From Polyangiaceae bacterium (GTDB lineage Bacteria; Myxococcota_A; Polyangia; Polyangiales; Polyangiaceae): a stretch of DNA of 64,000 nucleotides. The DNA lies in the NCBI GenBank assembly GCA_041389725.1, contig JAWKRG010000010.1, forward strand, positions 1-64,000. Direction: 5' to 3'. The notes under the pieces are model-generated. The model worked only from the letters and a program-made list of their open reading frames with translations, was not told where the DNA came from and did not search any database. The number at the start of each line of letters is the position of its first letter. The first letter of the stretch is position 1. Below, piece by piece: positions 45,421 to 54,473 of this stretch. A program made the position numbers and the translations under genes.

Positions 45421-45911
45421 GGCCCCCCCGCAGCGCCCGAGGCCGCGAAGCAGGCAATCCCCAACCAAGGCAAGACGATCTCTGCGAGGGCCCCCAGCGT
45501 GGAAACGACACCCAGCACCAGTGCGGCCACCGCAAGGCCTTTCCCTTCGAGTTCCTCCGGGCGCTTGTCGATACGCGAGGCACTGACGGCGCCCATGACG
45601 AGGGCGGCAACACTGGGGATGAGCACGACGATACCGATGACGGTCGACCCAACGGTGCAGAGCATGCAACACGCGCCGAACAGCCCGCTCACGGCGTTCA
45701 AGATGGCACCCACCAAGCCGAGGATTCCGAAGATCAACCCGGCGACGGCGAGTTGGTCGGTGCGCCGCGGCGGTGGTGGTTCAGGGTAGCCGCCTGGCGG
45801 AAAGCCTCCAGAAGGAAAACCTCCCCCCGCGGCGCCGGGTGCTGCAAACCCCGAACCGTGCCCCGAGCCAGGGTAGGGGCTGTGACCTGGGGGCCCGTAG
45901 CCGCCGTTCAT
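45417..45911 (-). CDS. DUF4190-like membrane protein
   Basis: 164 residues from ATG 45911. The first 55 residues are a Gly/Pro-rich cytosolic tail (GGFPPGGYPEPPPPRR). The rest contains three to four membrane helices (LAVAGLIFGILGLVGAIL; VGSTVIGIVVLIPSVAALVM; GLAVAALVLGVVSTLGAL) and several Cys. Function unknown. It is divergent from the glnB-glnA operon. Confidence 0.65.
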   Translation of the reverse strand: MNGGYGPPGHSPYPGSGHGSGFAAPGAAGGGFPSGGFPPGGYPEPPPPRRTDQLAVAGLIFGILGLVGAILNAVSGLFGACCMLCTVGSTVIGIVVLIPSVAALVMGAVSASRIDKRPEELEGKGLAVAALVLGVVSTLGALAEIVLPWLGIACFAASGAAGGP

Positions 45912-46075
45912 GACGCGCCGACTGTAACCCAAAGCCGGTCTTCGTACCTCTTCGCTGCCACGCAACTATCGGGATTGCTTCGGGATCGCGTGCGGGTCGC
46001 GGGAAGGCGACGGATGTGCAGCACTGGAAACCTTCCCGAAACGCGTCCTCCGATACCAAGCGTCGCGTACTAGCC

Positions 46076-46414
46076 ATGAAGAAGGTCGAAGCAATCATCA
46101 AGCCGTTCAAGCTGGACGAAGTCAAGGATGCCCTCAGTGAAGTGGGCATCCAGGGCATGACCGTTACCGAGGTCAAAGGGTTCGGTAGGACCGGCGGTAA
46201 AAAAGAGGTGTACCGCGGTTCGGCGTACGTCGTCGATTTCGTCCCGAAGGTGAAGCTCGAGATCGTGGTGCCTGATGACCTGGTGATTCAGGTCATCGAC
46301 GCCATCGAGAAGGGAGCCAAGACCGGACGAATCGGGGACGGCAAGATCTTCGTGTCGCCGATCGAAGAAGCCGTGCGAATTCGCACCGGAGAGCGCGGCG
46401 ACGCGGCAGTCTGA
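46076..46414 (+). CDS. glnB: nitrogen regulatory protein PII
   Basis: 112 residues from ATG 46076, a standard PII length. MKKVEAIIKPFKLDEVKDAL opens the protein. The T-loop keeps Tyr51 (YRGSAYVVDF), the site of uridylylation, and the B- and C-loop motifs (GKIFVSP, TGERGDAAV) that bind ATP and 2-oxoglutarate are present. PII senses nitrogen and energy status and controls glutamine synthetase modification and the Amt channel. glnA starts 76 bp downstream, so glnB-glnA is an operon. Confidence 0.95.
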   Translation: MKKVEAIIKPFKLDEVKDALSEVGIQGMTVTEVKGFGRTGGKKEVYRGSAYVVDFVPKVKLEIVVPDDLVIQVIDAIEKGAKTGRIGDGKIFVSPIEEAVRIRTGERGDAAV

Positions 46415-46489
46415 TCAAACGGGTGCGGCCGTTGGCATGGCCGCCTAGGCAGGAAATCGCCATGAGGCGAACAAGGGAGTGAGAGGCAG

Positions 46490-47902
46490 ATGAATCCGAA
46501 AGACGTGATCGAACTGGGCAAGAAGAACAACGCAGTGATGGTGGACCTCAAGTTCATCGACTTGCCTGGGAAGTGGCAGCACACCAGCGTGCCTTTCGAA
46601 CGCCTCGAAGTGGAGAGCTTCGAAGAGGGCTTTGGTTTCGACGGCTCCAGCATTCGCGGCTTCCAGCCCATCAACCAGAGCGACATGCTGTTGATGCCGG
46701 ACCCCGTCACGGCAGTGATGGACCCCTTCACCAAGCATCCGACCCTGAGCCTGCAGTGCACGATTCAGGACACGATCACCCGTCAAAACTACTCCCGGGA
46801 CCCGCGCCACATCGCCAAGAAGGCCGAGTCCTACTTGAAGAGCACGGGCATTGCCGACACGGTCTACTTCGGCCCGGAAGCGGAGTTCTTCATCTTCGAT
46901 GACGTGCGCTTCGACGCCGGCATCAACGAGGCCTACTATCACATCGACTCGATCGAAGCGGACTGGAACACCGGTCGCGACGAGAAGCCCAACTTGGGCC
47001 ACAAGATTCGCCACAAGGAAGGCTACTTTCCCGTGTCGCCGCAGGACACGCAGATGGACCTGCGCACGGAGATCTGCCTCGAGATGAAGAAGGTTGGCAT
47101 CGAGGTGGAAGTCAGCCACCACGAGGTCGCCACCGCTGGCCAGGGCGAGATCGACATGCGCTACGACACTCTGACGCGCTGTGCTGACAAGCTGATGTGG
47201 TTCAAGCACATCGTGAAGAACGTCTCGCACCGCTGGGGCAAGACCGCGACCTTCATGCCGAAGCCGATCTACGGTGACAACGGCAACGGTATGCATTGCC
47301 ATCAGTCGCTTTGGCTGGAGGGCAAGCCGTTGTTCGCCGGCGACGGCTACGCGGGGCTGTCCGACATGGCGCTGTGGTACATCGGAGGCATCCTCAAGCA
47401 CGCGCGCGCACTGACCGCGATCAGCAACCCGACGACGAACAGCTATCGGCGTCTGGTGCCGGGTTACGAGGCTCCGGTCAACCTGGCCTACTCCAGCCGC
47501 AATCGCTCGGCTGCCATTCGCATCTCCACCTATTCGCCCTCGCCCAAGGCTCGGCGCTTGGAGTTGCGCTTCCCCGATCCCACCTGCAATCCGTACATCG
47601 CGTTCTCGGCCATGATGATGGCGGGTCTCGACGGTGTGCAGAACAAGATCGACCCTGGCGACCCGCTCGACAAGGACATCTATTCCCTGTCGCCCGAGGA
47701 GCTGAAAGACGTGCCGCGGGTTCCGGCGTCCCTCGAGGACGCCCTCGACGCCTTGGAGCGAGACCACGAGTTCTTGCTCAAAGGGGACGTCTTCACCCGA
47801 GACGCAATCGAGATGTGGTTGGACTACAAGCGGGAGAAAGAGGTGCAGTTCACGCGCCTGCATCCCACGCCCGTCGAGTTCTTCCTCTACTACGACATCT
47901 GA
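46490..47902 (+). CDS. glnA: glutamine synthetase type I
   Basis: 470 residues, the usual GSI length. Conserved blocks are present: EGFGFDGSSIRGFQ, FGPEAEFFIFDD, DKLMWFKHIVKNV, and GMHCHQSLW (active-site loop). The adenylylation region reads GDPLDKDIYSLSPEE, with the Tyr that GlnE modifies. It makes glutamine from glutamate, ammonia and ATP. It has GAGAGG before its ATG and follows glnB in an operon. A 157-bp gap with no convincing terminator separates it from the next gene. Confidence 0.95.
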   Translation: MNPKDVIELGKKNNAVMVDLKFIDLPGKWQHTSVPFERLEVESFEEGFGFDGSSIRGFQPINQSDMLLMPDPVTAVMDPFTKHPTLSLQCTIQDTITRQNYSRDPRHIAKKAESYLKSTGIADTVYFGPEAEFFIFDDVRFDAGINEAYYHIDSIEADWNTGRDEKPNLGHKIRHKEGYFPVSPQDTQMDLRTEICLEMKKVGIEVEVSHHEVATAGQGEIDMRYDTLTRCADKLMWFKHIVKNVSHRWGKTATFMPKPIYGDNGNGMHCHQSLWLEGKPLFAGDGYAGLSDMALWYIGGILKHARALTAISNPTTNSYRRLVPGYEAPVNLAYSSRNRSAAIRISTYSPSPKARRLELRFPDPTCNPYIAFSAMMMAGLDGVQNKIDPGDPLDKDIYSLSPEELKDVPRVPASLEDALDALERDHEFLLKGDVFTRDAIEMWLDYKREKEVQFTRLHPTPVEFFLYYDI

Positions 47903-48059
47903 GAACAGCCCCGCGCGTCGACCGCGGTCGGATGCCCGGCCCGGCCGCGGAGCCGCGCGCCCGCCAGGTGAGCACGCTGCCACCTACAACCACACGTTCC
48001 CACACGAGAATTGCGGTTTCCGTAGGCGTCCGCCGTGGTAAATTCTATGTTCGAGCAAG

Positions 48060-48953
48060 GTGTCCGACGACGGCTTCGAGGCGACCGTTGAGGTAACGGT
48101 AACGCGCGACTTCACCAGGTCGTGGCGGCGGGATGCGCCCGGGCAGGCCTACCTCGTCGTGATTGCCGGTCCCCGCCTGGGCCATCGTGCGGTGCTGGGG
48201 CAGCAGGCCCTCGACGTCGGGCGCGGGGCGGCGTGTGGCCTGCAGCTGGACGCCGATTCCGTCAGTCGACTCCACGCGCGCATTCAGTGGGACGGGCGCA
48301 GCCACAACGTGATCGACTTGAAGTCCACGAACGGCACCTACGTCAACGAAGCCCGCATCACGGAGCATGCCTTGCGGGACGGTGATCGCCTGCAAATCGG
48401 CAAGGCTCTGCTCAAGTACATCTCCGGCAACAACATCGAGAGCGCCTACCACGAAGAAGTGCAGCGCTTGATGCGCTACGACGGCTTGACGGGCATTCAC
48501 AACAAGAGCCATTTCGAAGAGGCGTTTCACAACGCGATGTTTCGCGGGCAGGTCAACCCGACGGCGATGAGCCTGATCGTGTTCGACCTGGACCACTTCA
48601 AGCGCATCAACGACACCCACGGCCACACGGCGGGGGACGCCGTCCTGCGTCAGGTCGCGGCGACCGTGGCTCGGGTGATCCCACAGGGAGTGCTCTTTGC
48701 GCGGGTGGGCGGCGAGGAATTCGCCCTCCTCGGCGAGGGGATCGCGCTGGCGCAGGCTCACGAACTGGCAGAAACCGTGCGTCGCGCGGTAGAAGCGACC
48801 CGCTTCGAGTTCGAGGGCGTAGTCATCCCAGTGACGCTGAGCCTCGGCGTGGCCGAACGTCTGGTGTCCGACCGGGCCGCCGCGGAACTCTATCAACGCG
48901 CGGATGCGCAGCTCTACGCCGCCAAGGGTTCAGGGCGCAACTGCGTGCGGTGA
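48060..48953 (+). CDS. FHA-domain diguanylate cyclase
   Basis: 297 residues from GTG 48060. An FHA domain (residues about 48-120) has the phosphothreonine-binding blocks VSRLHARI and DLKSTNGTYVN. A GGDEF domain (130-297) has the active motif GGEEF at 217-221, FDLDHFKRINDTHGH, and no RxxD inhibition site five residues upstream. It probably makes c-di-GMP in response to a phosphorylated partner, perhaps one of the Ser/Thr kinases here. Only 21 bp separates it from the next convergent gene. Confidence 0.85.
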   Translation: MSDDGFEATVEVTVTRDFTRSWRRDAPGQAYLVVIAGPRLGHRAVLGQQALDVGRGAACGLQLDADSVSRLHARIQWDGRSHNVIDLKSTNGTYVNEARITEHALRDGDRLQIGKALLKYISGNNIESAYHEEVQRLMRYDGLTGIHNKSHFEEAFHNAMFRGQVNPTAMSLIVFDLDHFKRINDTHGHTAGDAVLRQVAATVARVIPQGVLFARVGGEEFALLGEGIALAQAHELAETVRRAVEATRFEFEGVVIPVTLSLGVAERLVSDRAAAELYQRADAQLYAAKGSGRNCVR

Positions 48954-48974
48954 GCGGCGAGCGCCGGCCCCTCC

Positions 48975-50180
48975 TCAGCGCGGCACGGGTTGCGTGAAGG
49001 AGCCGCTCGCTTCTTCGGCGGAAAACTCGAACTTGTCGATGAGCACCGTCGAGTCCAGTGCGTGGTCGCCCACGTCGTAGACCGCGAAGCGCAGTGAAAT
49101 CTCGCTGCCGGGTTCGACGGGTGAGACGGTTTCAAGCCAACCCGTCGCTGCATGGGGGCCAGGGAACACGAAATTGGTTTCGTCGAACCCAGTTCCTGAA
49201 AGCTGACCGGCGCCCAGACTGCAGGGGAAGTTCTTGCCACCCGGGTTCGTGGCGCCCACGGCCGGGTCACACACTTCCAAGAAGCCGTTGTTGACGCTCA
49301 CGGGGTTGTTCTTCGAGTCGAAGGAGATGTTGCCGGACAGCGCGTTGCTCGGCGCTGGATTCTGCACTGCGACGAAGAAGTCGTTGAAGGACGAGCAGAT
49401 GTACTGGGGGAACTCGTAGGTGTAGAAGTTGAAAGAGAACTTCAGGCTCTTGGCATTGGTCGGCACTCGCAATCGCACCTCGAACGCCGCGGGGTCGTAG
49501 GCGGGGCCGCCCGACTGCGTAGCCGGACATGAGGGCGAAGGGACGGGGAACCCGGCGGGCTGGTTGCTGGTGGTACCGAAGTCCGCGCCAGCGGGGGACT
49601 GAAATCCAGCATCTCCTGCCGCACGCGCAGTTCCACTGGAAAGCACCAGCATGCGCGACCCCTCTTGGGGGCTGACGTTGCTGCCAAAGGACTTCAACAG
49701 CCCGTGCCCTACGTCGTGCATGCCCGGGGTGCCGTCGGCCATGACGTACTTCGCTTCCAGCACGCCCCATGCTCGTGAGCCTGCGGGCGGGAAGTGGCAC
49801 AGGCCGATGGCGTGTGCGGCGCTGTTCGGATCGGCATAGCCGATGTCCGGGATGGCGGAGTCGCAGTTGACGACCGTGTCGTCGTTCTTGCCGTTGCAGT
49901 CTTCGTCAACGTCATTGCCCGGGACGTCCAGTGCGCCAGGGTTGGCGTTTGGATCCATGTCGTTGCAGTCGCCCTCGGCAACCGAAAAGCCGTCGCCGTC
50001 GCCGTCAGCCGCACTCCCGCCACCCACGTTGATGCCCGCGCCGTTGCCGCCCACGTTGATGCCACCCCCGCCGCCGTTACCCCCGCTGCCCTGGACCGAA
50101 TTGCCTCCGCTCGCGCCCGAGCACGCGGCGAGGAAGGAGGCGACAGGGAAGAGAAGGCTGGGAATCAGATGCTGGCGCAT
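48975..50180 (-). CDS. lipoprotein with MopE-type metal motif and choice-of-anchor-like domain
   Basis: 401 residues with a lipobox (PVASFLAAC), then a Gly-rich linker. Residues 55-100 have an Asp-rich motif (GDGFSVAEGDCNDMDPNANP) of the MopE-type metal-binding family. The main 280-residue domain resembles the choice-of-anchor-L-like beta domain (KSLKFSFNFYTYEFPQYICS; NDFFVAVQNPAPS), a group found in secreted myxobacterial proteins. Function unknown; surface adhesion is possible. Confidence 0.7.
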   Translation of the reverse strand: MRQHLIPSLLFPVASFLAACSGASGGNSVQGSGGNGGGGGINVGGNGAGINVGGGSAADGDGDGFSVAEGDCNDMDPNANPGALDVPGNDVDEDCNGKNDDTVVNCDSAIPDIGYADPNSAAHAIGLCHFPPAGSRAWGVLEAKYVMADGTPGMHDVGHGLLKSFGSNVSPQEGSRMLVLSSGTARAAGDAGFQSPAGADFGTTSNQPAGFPVPSPSCPATQSGGPAYDPAAFEVRLRVPTNAKSLKFSFNFYTYEFPQYICSSFNDFFVAVQNPAPSNALSGNISFDSKNNPVSVNNGFLEVCDPAVGATNPGGKNFPCSLGAGQLSGTGFDETNFVFPGPHAATGWLETVSPVEPGSEISLRFAVYDVGDHALDSTVLIDKFEFSAEEASGSFTQPVPR

Positions 50181-50258
50181 GGGACCTCAGAGACGAAAAG
50201 CTGTACTGCTATGGACGGCAGGCTTGCCGTCCTCTGAAACCTCGATCTTGGCATGGAG

Positions 50259-50295
50259 AAACGCCGCGCGCCGCTGAGTGCGGTGCGCGGCGTTT
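50259..50295. terminator. strong terminator downstream of metK
   Basis: A 15-bp stem (AAACGCCGCGCGCCG at 50259, CGGTGCGCGGCGTTT at 50281, one G-U pair) with a 7-base loop. On the minus strand it ends GGCGTTTCTCC, so it is well suited to stop metK transcription, 24 bp past the metK stop. Confidence 0.75.
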
Positions 50296-50318
50296 GGTGC
50301 CCGGGCCGACGCGGCCGA

Positions 50319-51578
50319 TCAGGCGTTGGCGCTCTTGCCCGCGGAGGCGCGCTTCTTGGCCTTCTTGGCGGCTTTTGCTGGCTTCTTTGCGCCGTTCGAA
50401 GCACCGTTGCTGCGTGTGGCGCTGCCCTTCAGCAGGTCCGACGCCATTTGCTTTGCCCGGTTGGTGCGCTCCCAGCGGAACTCCTTGCGGCCGAAGTGAC
50501 CGTAGGCCGCCGTGGCTCGGTAGATCGGCTTCAGCAGGTCCAGCTCGGTGATGAGCGCCTTCGGACGGAAGTCGAAATTGGCCGCCACGTACTTCTGCAG
50601 GGTTTCGTCATCGACCTTGCCGGTGCCGAAGGTGTTCACGTACACGCCGACGGGCTTGGCGACGCCGATGGCATAGGCCACCTGCACCTCGGCACGGCGC
50701 GCGAGGCCCGCGGCGACGATGTTCTTCGCGACGTAGCGCGCGTAGTAGCAGGCGGAGCGGTCCACCTTGCTGGGATCCTTCCCGCTGAAGGCACCGCCGC
50801 CGTGGCGTCCCATGCCGCCGTAGGTATCGACGATGATCTTGCGCCCGGTGAGGCCGGCGTCTCCGTGGGGACCGCCGATGACGAAGCGACCGGTGGGGTT
50901 GATGAAGTACTTCGTCTTGCTGTCGAGCATGCTCTTGGGCAGCACCTTGTTCACGCACAGATCCATGACCGCGTCGCGTAGCGTTTTGTGCTTCACGTCG
51001 GGGGAGTGCTGAGTGGAGATGACGACCGCGTCAATGCGCTTCGGGCGGTCGTTCTCGTACTCGATGGTGACCTGGCTCTTGGAATCCGGCCGCAGGAAGT
51101 CGACCTTGCCCGAGCGACGCACGGCAGCCAGCTGACGCATCAGTTCGTGGGAGTACATGATCGGCGCCGGCATGAGTTCCGGGGTCTCGTCACAGGCGTA
51201 GCCGAACATGAGGCCCTGATCGCCTGCGCCCTGCTCCTTGAACAGGCCTTGGCCTTCGGTGACACCCTGGCTGATGTCAGGGGACTGCGGCTCGACCGCC
51301 GTCAACACGCCGCAGGTTTCCCAGTCGAAGCCCATCGTGCTCGACGTGTAACCGATGTCCTTGATCACTTCGCGGGCCAAAGCGCCGAAGTCGATCTTCG
51401 ACTTGGTGGTGATCTCGCCGGCCACCACCACGAAACCCGTCTTGCACAGCGTCTCGCACGCCACTCGGCTCTTGGGGTCGCCGCGCAGGGCCGCGTCCAC
51501 CACGGCGTCGCTGATTTGGTCACAGATCTTGTCGGGATGCCCCTCGGAGACGGACTCGGACGTAAACAGATAGCTCAT
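50319..51578 (-). CDS. metK: S-adenosylmethionine synthetase
   Basis: 419 residues. The conserved core is present: SESVSEGHPDKICDQISDAV, GAGDQGLMFGYACDET, GGPHGDAGLTGRKIIVDTYG and GAFSGKDPSKVDRSACYYAR. It makes SAM from Met and ATP. The last 36 residues (384-419) are a Lys/Ala tail with nine Lys, two Arg and no acidic residue (KKPAKAAKKAKKRASAGK), like a histone-H1 tail, which the usual enzyme lacks. GGAG lies just ahead of the ATG. I found no SAM- or SAH-type riboswitch by eye in the 123 bp upstream. Confidence 0.95.
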   Translation of the reverse strand: MSYLFTSESVSEGHPDKICDQISDAVVDAALRGDPKSRVACETLCKTGFVVVAGEITTKSKIDFGALAREVIKDIGYTSSTMGFDWETCGVLTAVEPQSPDISQGVTEGQGLFKEQGAGDQGLMFGYACDETPELMPAPIMYSHELMRQLAAVRRSGKVDFLRPDSKSQVTIEYENDRPKRIDAVVISTQHSPDVKHKTLRDAVMDLCVNKVLPKSMLDSKTKYFINPTGRFVIGGPHGDAGLTGRKIIVDTYGGMGRHGGGAFSGKDPSKVDRSACYYARYVAKNIVAAGLARRAEVQVAYAIGVAKPVGVYVNTFGTGKVDDETLQKYVAANFDFRPKALITELDLLKPIYRATAAYGHFGRKEFRWERTNRAKQMASDLLKGSATRSNGASNGAKKPAKAAKKAKKRASAGKSANA

Positions 51579-51701
51579 CTTTTCTCCATTTCACTCTTGG
51601 ACTGGTGGCGGCGCGCAGGCGGGCGTGCCGTCGAAAAGCGGGCGCACCCTAGCACGGCCCGAGACGAAATAAAGCGCGCCAAGCCAAGACGGCTTTCCCG
51701 C

Positions 51702-54302
51702 TCAATCTCCGGCTTTTTCCAGGCCTTGCAGTAGCTCGCCGAGGGTGCGGACCAGTGCGGTGCCGTCCACCGGTTTCGTCAGGTAGGCATTGGCGCCGGC
51801 GTCCGCACCGCGCAGCGCGTCGATGCGTGCGTCCTTGCTGGTGACCATCACCACCGGGGTCGTTGCGTATGCCGGGCGTCGACGCAACTCCCGGACCAAA
51901 TCGTAGCCATCCATGCGCGGCATCATCACGTCGGTGCACACGGCGTCGAAGCTCTGCTCTTGGCTCAGCTCCAAGGCTTCGCGGCCATCTCGCGCTGCCA
52001 CGACTGCGAAGCCAGCGCGCGTCAGTTCCCGTGCGATGGCTTCACGCACCATGTCGCTGTCTTCGGCGACCAAGATGCGCGCGCGGGCTGGAACGGCCAC
52101 GGCGCGTCGCGCTGCTCGCGGCGCCGGCGATGAGCGCGCGTACGCCGCCACCTGTCCCAGATCTGCCACCAAGCACACACGGTCCCCGATCAGCGTCGCC
52201 CCGGCAGCGCACGGCGTTTGCGCCAGCAGCGGCCCCAGGGACTTGATCACGACTTCGTGGCGGCCGAGCACCTGGTGCACGATGAGCCCCAGCTGGTCCG
52301 ACCCCACTTCGACCACGACGATGTTGTGCTCGGATGCTCCCGCCAGGGGCGCTTCGGCCTCCAGGCCCAGCACCATGCCCAAATCGACGACTGGCACCAA
52401 GCGTGCCCCGATGCGCAGGCAGCGGCCATCGGCGACGACTTCGAACTCGTCGGCGCGGGCCGCCTGGGCGCTCACCACGGCGTCGAGGGGAATCGCAACC
52501 AGTTCCTCGCCCACCTTGGCGGCCAACACTTGCGTAATCGCGAGAGTCAGGGGTAGGCGCAGCTCCATCCGCGTGCCTCGACCCAACTCGGAGTCGATGA
52601 CGATGGTGCCCTTGAGCTTGCTGATCGTGTCGCGCACCACGTCCATGCCCACGCCACGCCCTGAGACGTCTGAGACTTGGTCCGCCGTGGAGAAGCCCGC
52701 GCGGAAGATCAGATCGAAGCAGTCCCGGGGCGAGAGTCCGCGAGCCTCTTCGACGCTGAGCAGCCCCTTCTCGACGGCCTTGTCACGGAGCTTGTCGGGA
52801 TCCATGCCTTTGCCGTCGTCTTCGATGGCGACGATGATCTGACCGCCCCGCTGTGCGGCTGAGAGGCGGACCCGCCCAGCTTCGGGCTTGTCTGCCGCGC
52901 GGCGCGCTTCGGGCAGCTCGATCCCGTGGTCGACGGAGTTGCGAACCAAGTGCAGCAGCGGGTCTTCCAGCCGCTCGACCAACACCTTGTCGAGCTCCGT
53001 CTCAGCACCCACCAACTCGACGTTGACCTGCTTGCCCAGCTTGTTCGCCAGCTCGCGCACGGTGCGCTGGTACTTGGTGAACAGTCGCGCGATGGGCACC
53101 ATCCGCAGCTTCATCACCGTGTCACGCAACTGTCCGACGGAGAGCCCCAGGGAGGAAAGTCCGGCGTCCAGATCGTTCTGGGTTTCCGCCAACACTCGCT
53201 CAGTACGCTGCAGATCCTCCAACATGCCGCCCTGGGAATGGGCCTCGCCGGAGAGCTTCTTGCGAATGGCGGGGAGCTCGCGCAAGACGGCGTTGGAAAC
53301 CTCCTGCGCACTGCCGAGGCGCCCGCGGGCGAGCACGATTTCTCCGACTAGATTCAACAGTTGATCGACCTTGTCGAACTCGATGCGCAGCGTGGCGGCC
53401 GCCGCGGGCCGTGCCGCGCTAGACGTGCCAGTCCGACCCTCCTTCTCTGGGTGAGGTGCGGTCGTCGCCGCGGCACCGTCACTGGCGCTTGGAGCTTCGA
53501 AGCGACGCGACGGATCCTGCAGGCGCTGGACGAGTAGGGAGACGTCCACGTCGATGGGAGCACGGTTGCGCGCGCATTCCACGATGGCGCGGAGCGCGTC
53601 CAAGGTCTCGAGCAGCACGTCCACCAGATTGCGATCGATTTGGCGCTTGCCATCACGCAGCGCGCCGATCAGATCTTCGGCCAGGTGCGCCACGCGGTTC
53701 ATCTTCTTGAGGCCCGCGAAGGCGCTGGAACCTTTCAACGTGTGCAGATCCCGGAAGATCTCGCCGACCAACTCGGGATCCCCTTCGGATTGCTCCAAGT
53801 TCAGCAACCGTTCCGACAGTCCTTCCAGGCGGTCGACGCATTCGTCGAGGAAGGCGCTGATCATGTCTTCCCCGAGGGTCGGCTCCCACACCGAGTCATC
53901 GCTGGCGGCGGCGCTGGTGGCTCGCGGCGCTGCCGTTCTGTCCTGCGCGGGTGCCGTTGCTTCGGCCAGGGACGCTGCCAGCTCTTTGAGTGCCGTCTCG
54001 TCCACCCGCGCGCCGGACTCGTCGCCGTGTTCCAGTGCTCGCGCGGATGCTTCCAGGGTATCGAGCGCTTGCTCCAGGCTCTCCCGGGGGGCGCCCGAAG
54101 CGGCCGCGATGGCGCGGGACAGCGCGCTGAGACCGTCGGCTCCCAGCAGCGTTGCGTCCACGGCGAAGGGGAGCATGGCGCCCATGAGCCCGCGCGCGCG
54201 CTCGTAGGGGTCGGTCGCATCCAGCGCTGCGCGCGCGGACGACGCGCGTGAAGGCGCCAGCGCCAAGAACAGATCGTAGAGCTCGGCGGATCCTTCGCTC
54301 AC
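51702..54302 (-). CDS. CheA-REC hybrid histidine kinase (FrzE-like)
   Basis: 866 residues from GTG 54302. An N-terminal helical region (1-130) has no clear His site. The Hpt domain has His187 (RDLHTLKGSSAFAGL). Dimerisation and ATPase domains follow with LVRNSVDHGIELPEAR, IEDDGKGMD and SGRGVGMDVVRD all intact. A CheW-like domain (about 600-720) and a C-terminal receiver with Asp791 (CTDVMMPRMDG) complete it. It resembles FrzE/CheA of myxobacterial motility systems. No chemoreceptor, CheW, CheR or CheB gene is adjacent. Confidence 0.9.
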   Translation of the reverse strand: MSEGSAELYDLFLALAPSRASSARAALDATDPYERARGLMGAMLPFAVDATLLGADGLSALSRAIAAASGAPRESLEQALDTLEASARALEHGDESGARVDETALKELAASLAEATAPAQDRTAAPRATSAAASDDSVWEPTLGEDMISAFLDECVDRLEGLSERLLNLEQSEGDPELVGEIFRDLHTLKGSSAFAGLKKMNRVAHLAEDLIGALRDGKRQIDRNLVDVLLETLDALRAIVECARNRAPIDVDVSLLVQRLQDPSRRFEAPSASDGAAATTAPHPEKEGRTGTSSAARPAAAATLRIEFDKVDQLLNLVGEIVLARGRLGSAQEVSNAVLRELPAIRKKLSGEAHSQGGMLEDLQRTERVLAETQNDLDAGLSSLGLSVGQLRDTVMKLRMVPIARLFTKYQRTVRELANKLGKQVNVELVGAETELDKVLVERLEDPLLHLVRNSVDHGIELPEARRAADKPEAGRVRLSAAQRGGQIIVAIEDDGKGMDPDKLRDKAVEKGLLSVEEARGLSPRDCFDLIFRAGFSTADQVSDVSGRGVGMDVVRDTISKLKGTIVIDSELGRGTRMELRLPLTLAITQVLAAKVGEELVAIPLDAVVSAQAARADEFEVVADGRCLRIGARLVPVVDLGMVLGLEAEAPLAGASEHNIVVVEVGSDQLGLIVHQVLGRHEVVIKSLGPLLAQTPCAAGATLIGDRVCLVADLGQVAAYARSSPAPRAARRAVAVPARARILVAEDSDMVREAIARELTRAGFAVVAARDGREALELSQEQSFDAVCTDVMMPRMDGYDLVRELRRRPAYATTPVVMVTSKDARIDALRGADAGANAYLTKPVDGTALVRTLGELLQGLEKAGD

Positions 54303-54473
54303 GCTTGGCGTATATCACGCGCGGCCAGGCGCCAGCAGCCGCAACGGCCCTTTGAGCGACTCGGCATCCTTCACGCATGCCACCGCTGCGGCGGGGCGGC
54401 CGTAGGCAGGGGGCCTGCGCAGCCGCAGTGGTTTTCTGACCCACCCTCCGCGGAACGCTGCTACGAAAGGGTC

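Noticed and set aside
45421..45672. N-terminal extension of the DUF2752 gene
   Set aside because: It lies over the DUF4190-like gene and is Arg/Gly-rich with no membrane character.
45912..46075. Sigma-54 promoter ahead of glnB
   Set aside because: No GG-N10-GC pair with the full consensus and correct spacing is visible.
47918..47929. Palindrome CGACCGCGGTCG as glnA terminator
   Set aside because: It has no loop, and no U tract follows.
46445..47983. 512-residue frame antisense to glnA
   Set aside because: It mirrors glnA codon bias and has no recognised domain.
51579..51701. SAM or SAH riboswitch ahead of metK
   Set aside because: No matching stem-loop or conserved core could be seen by eye; a covariance-model search would settle it.
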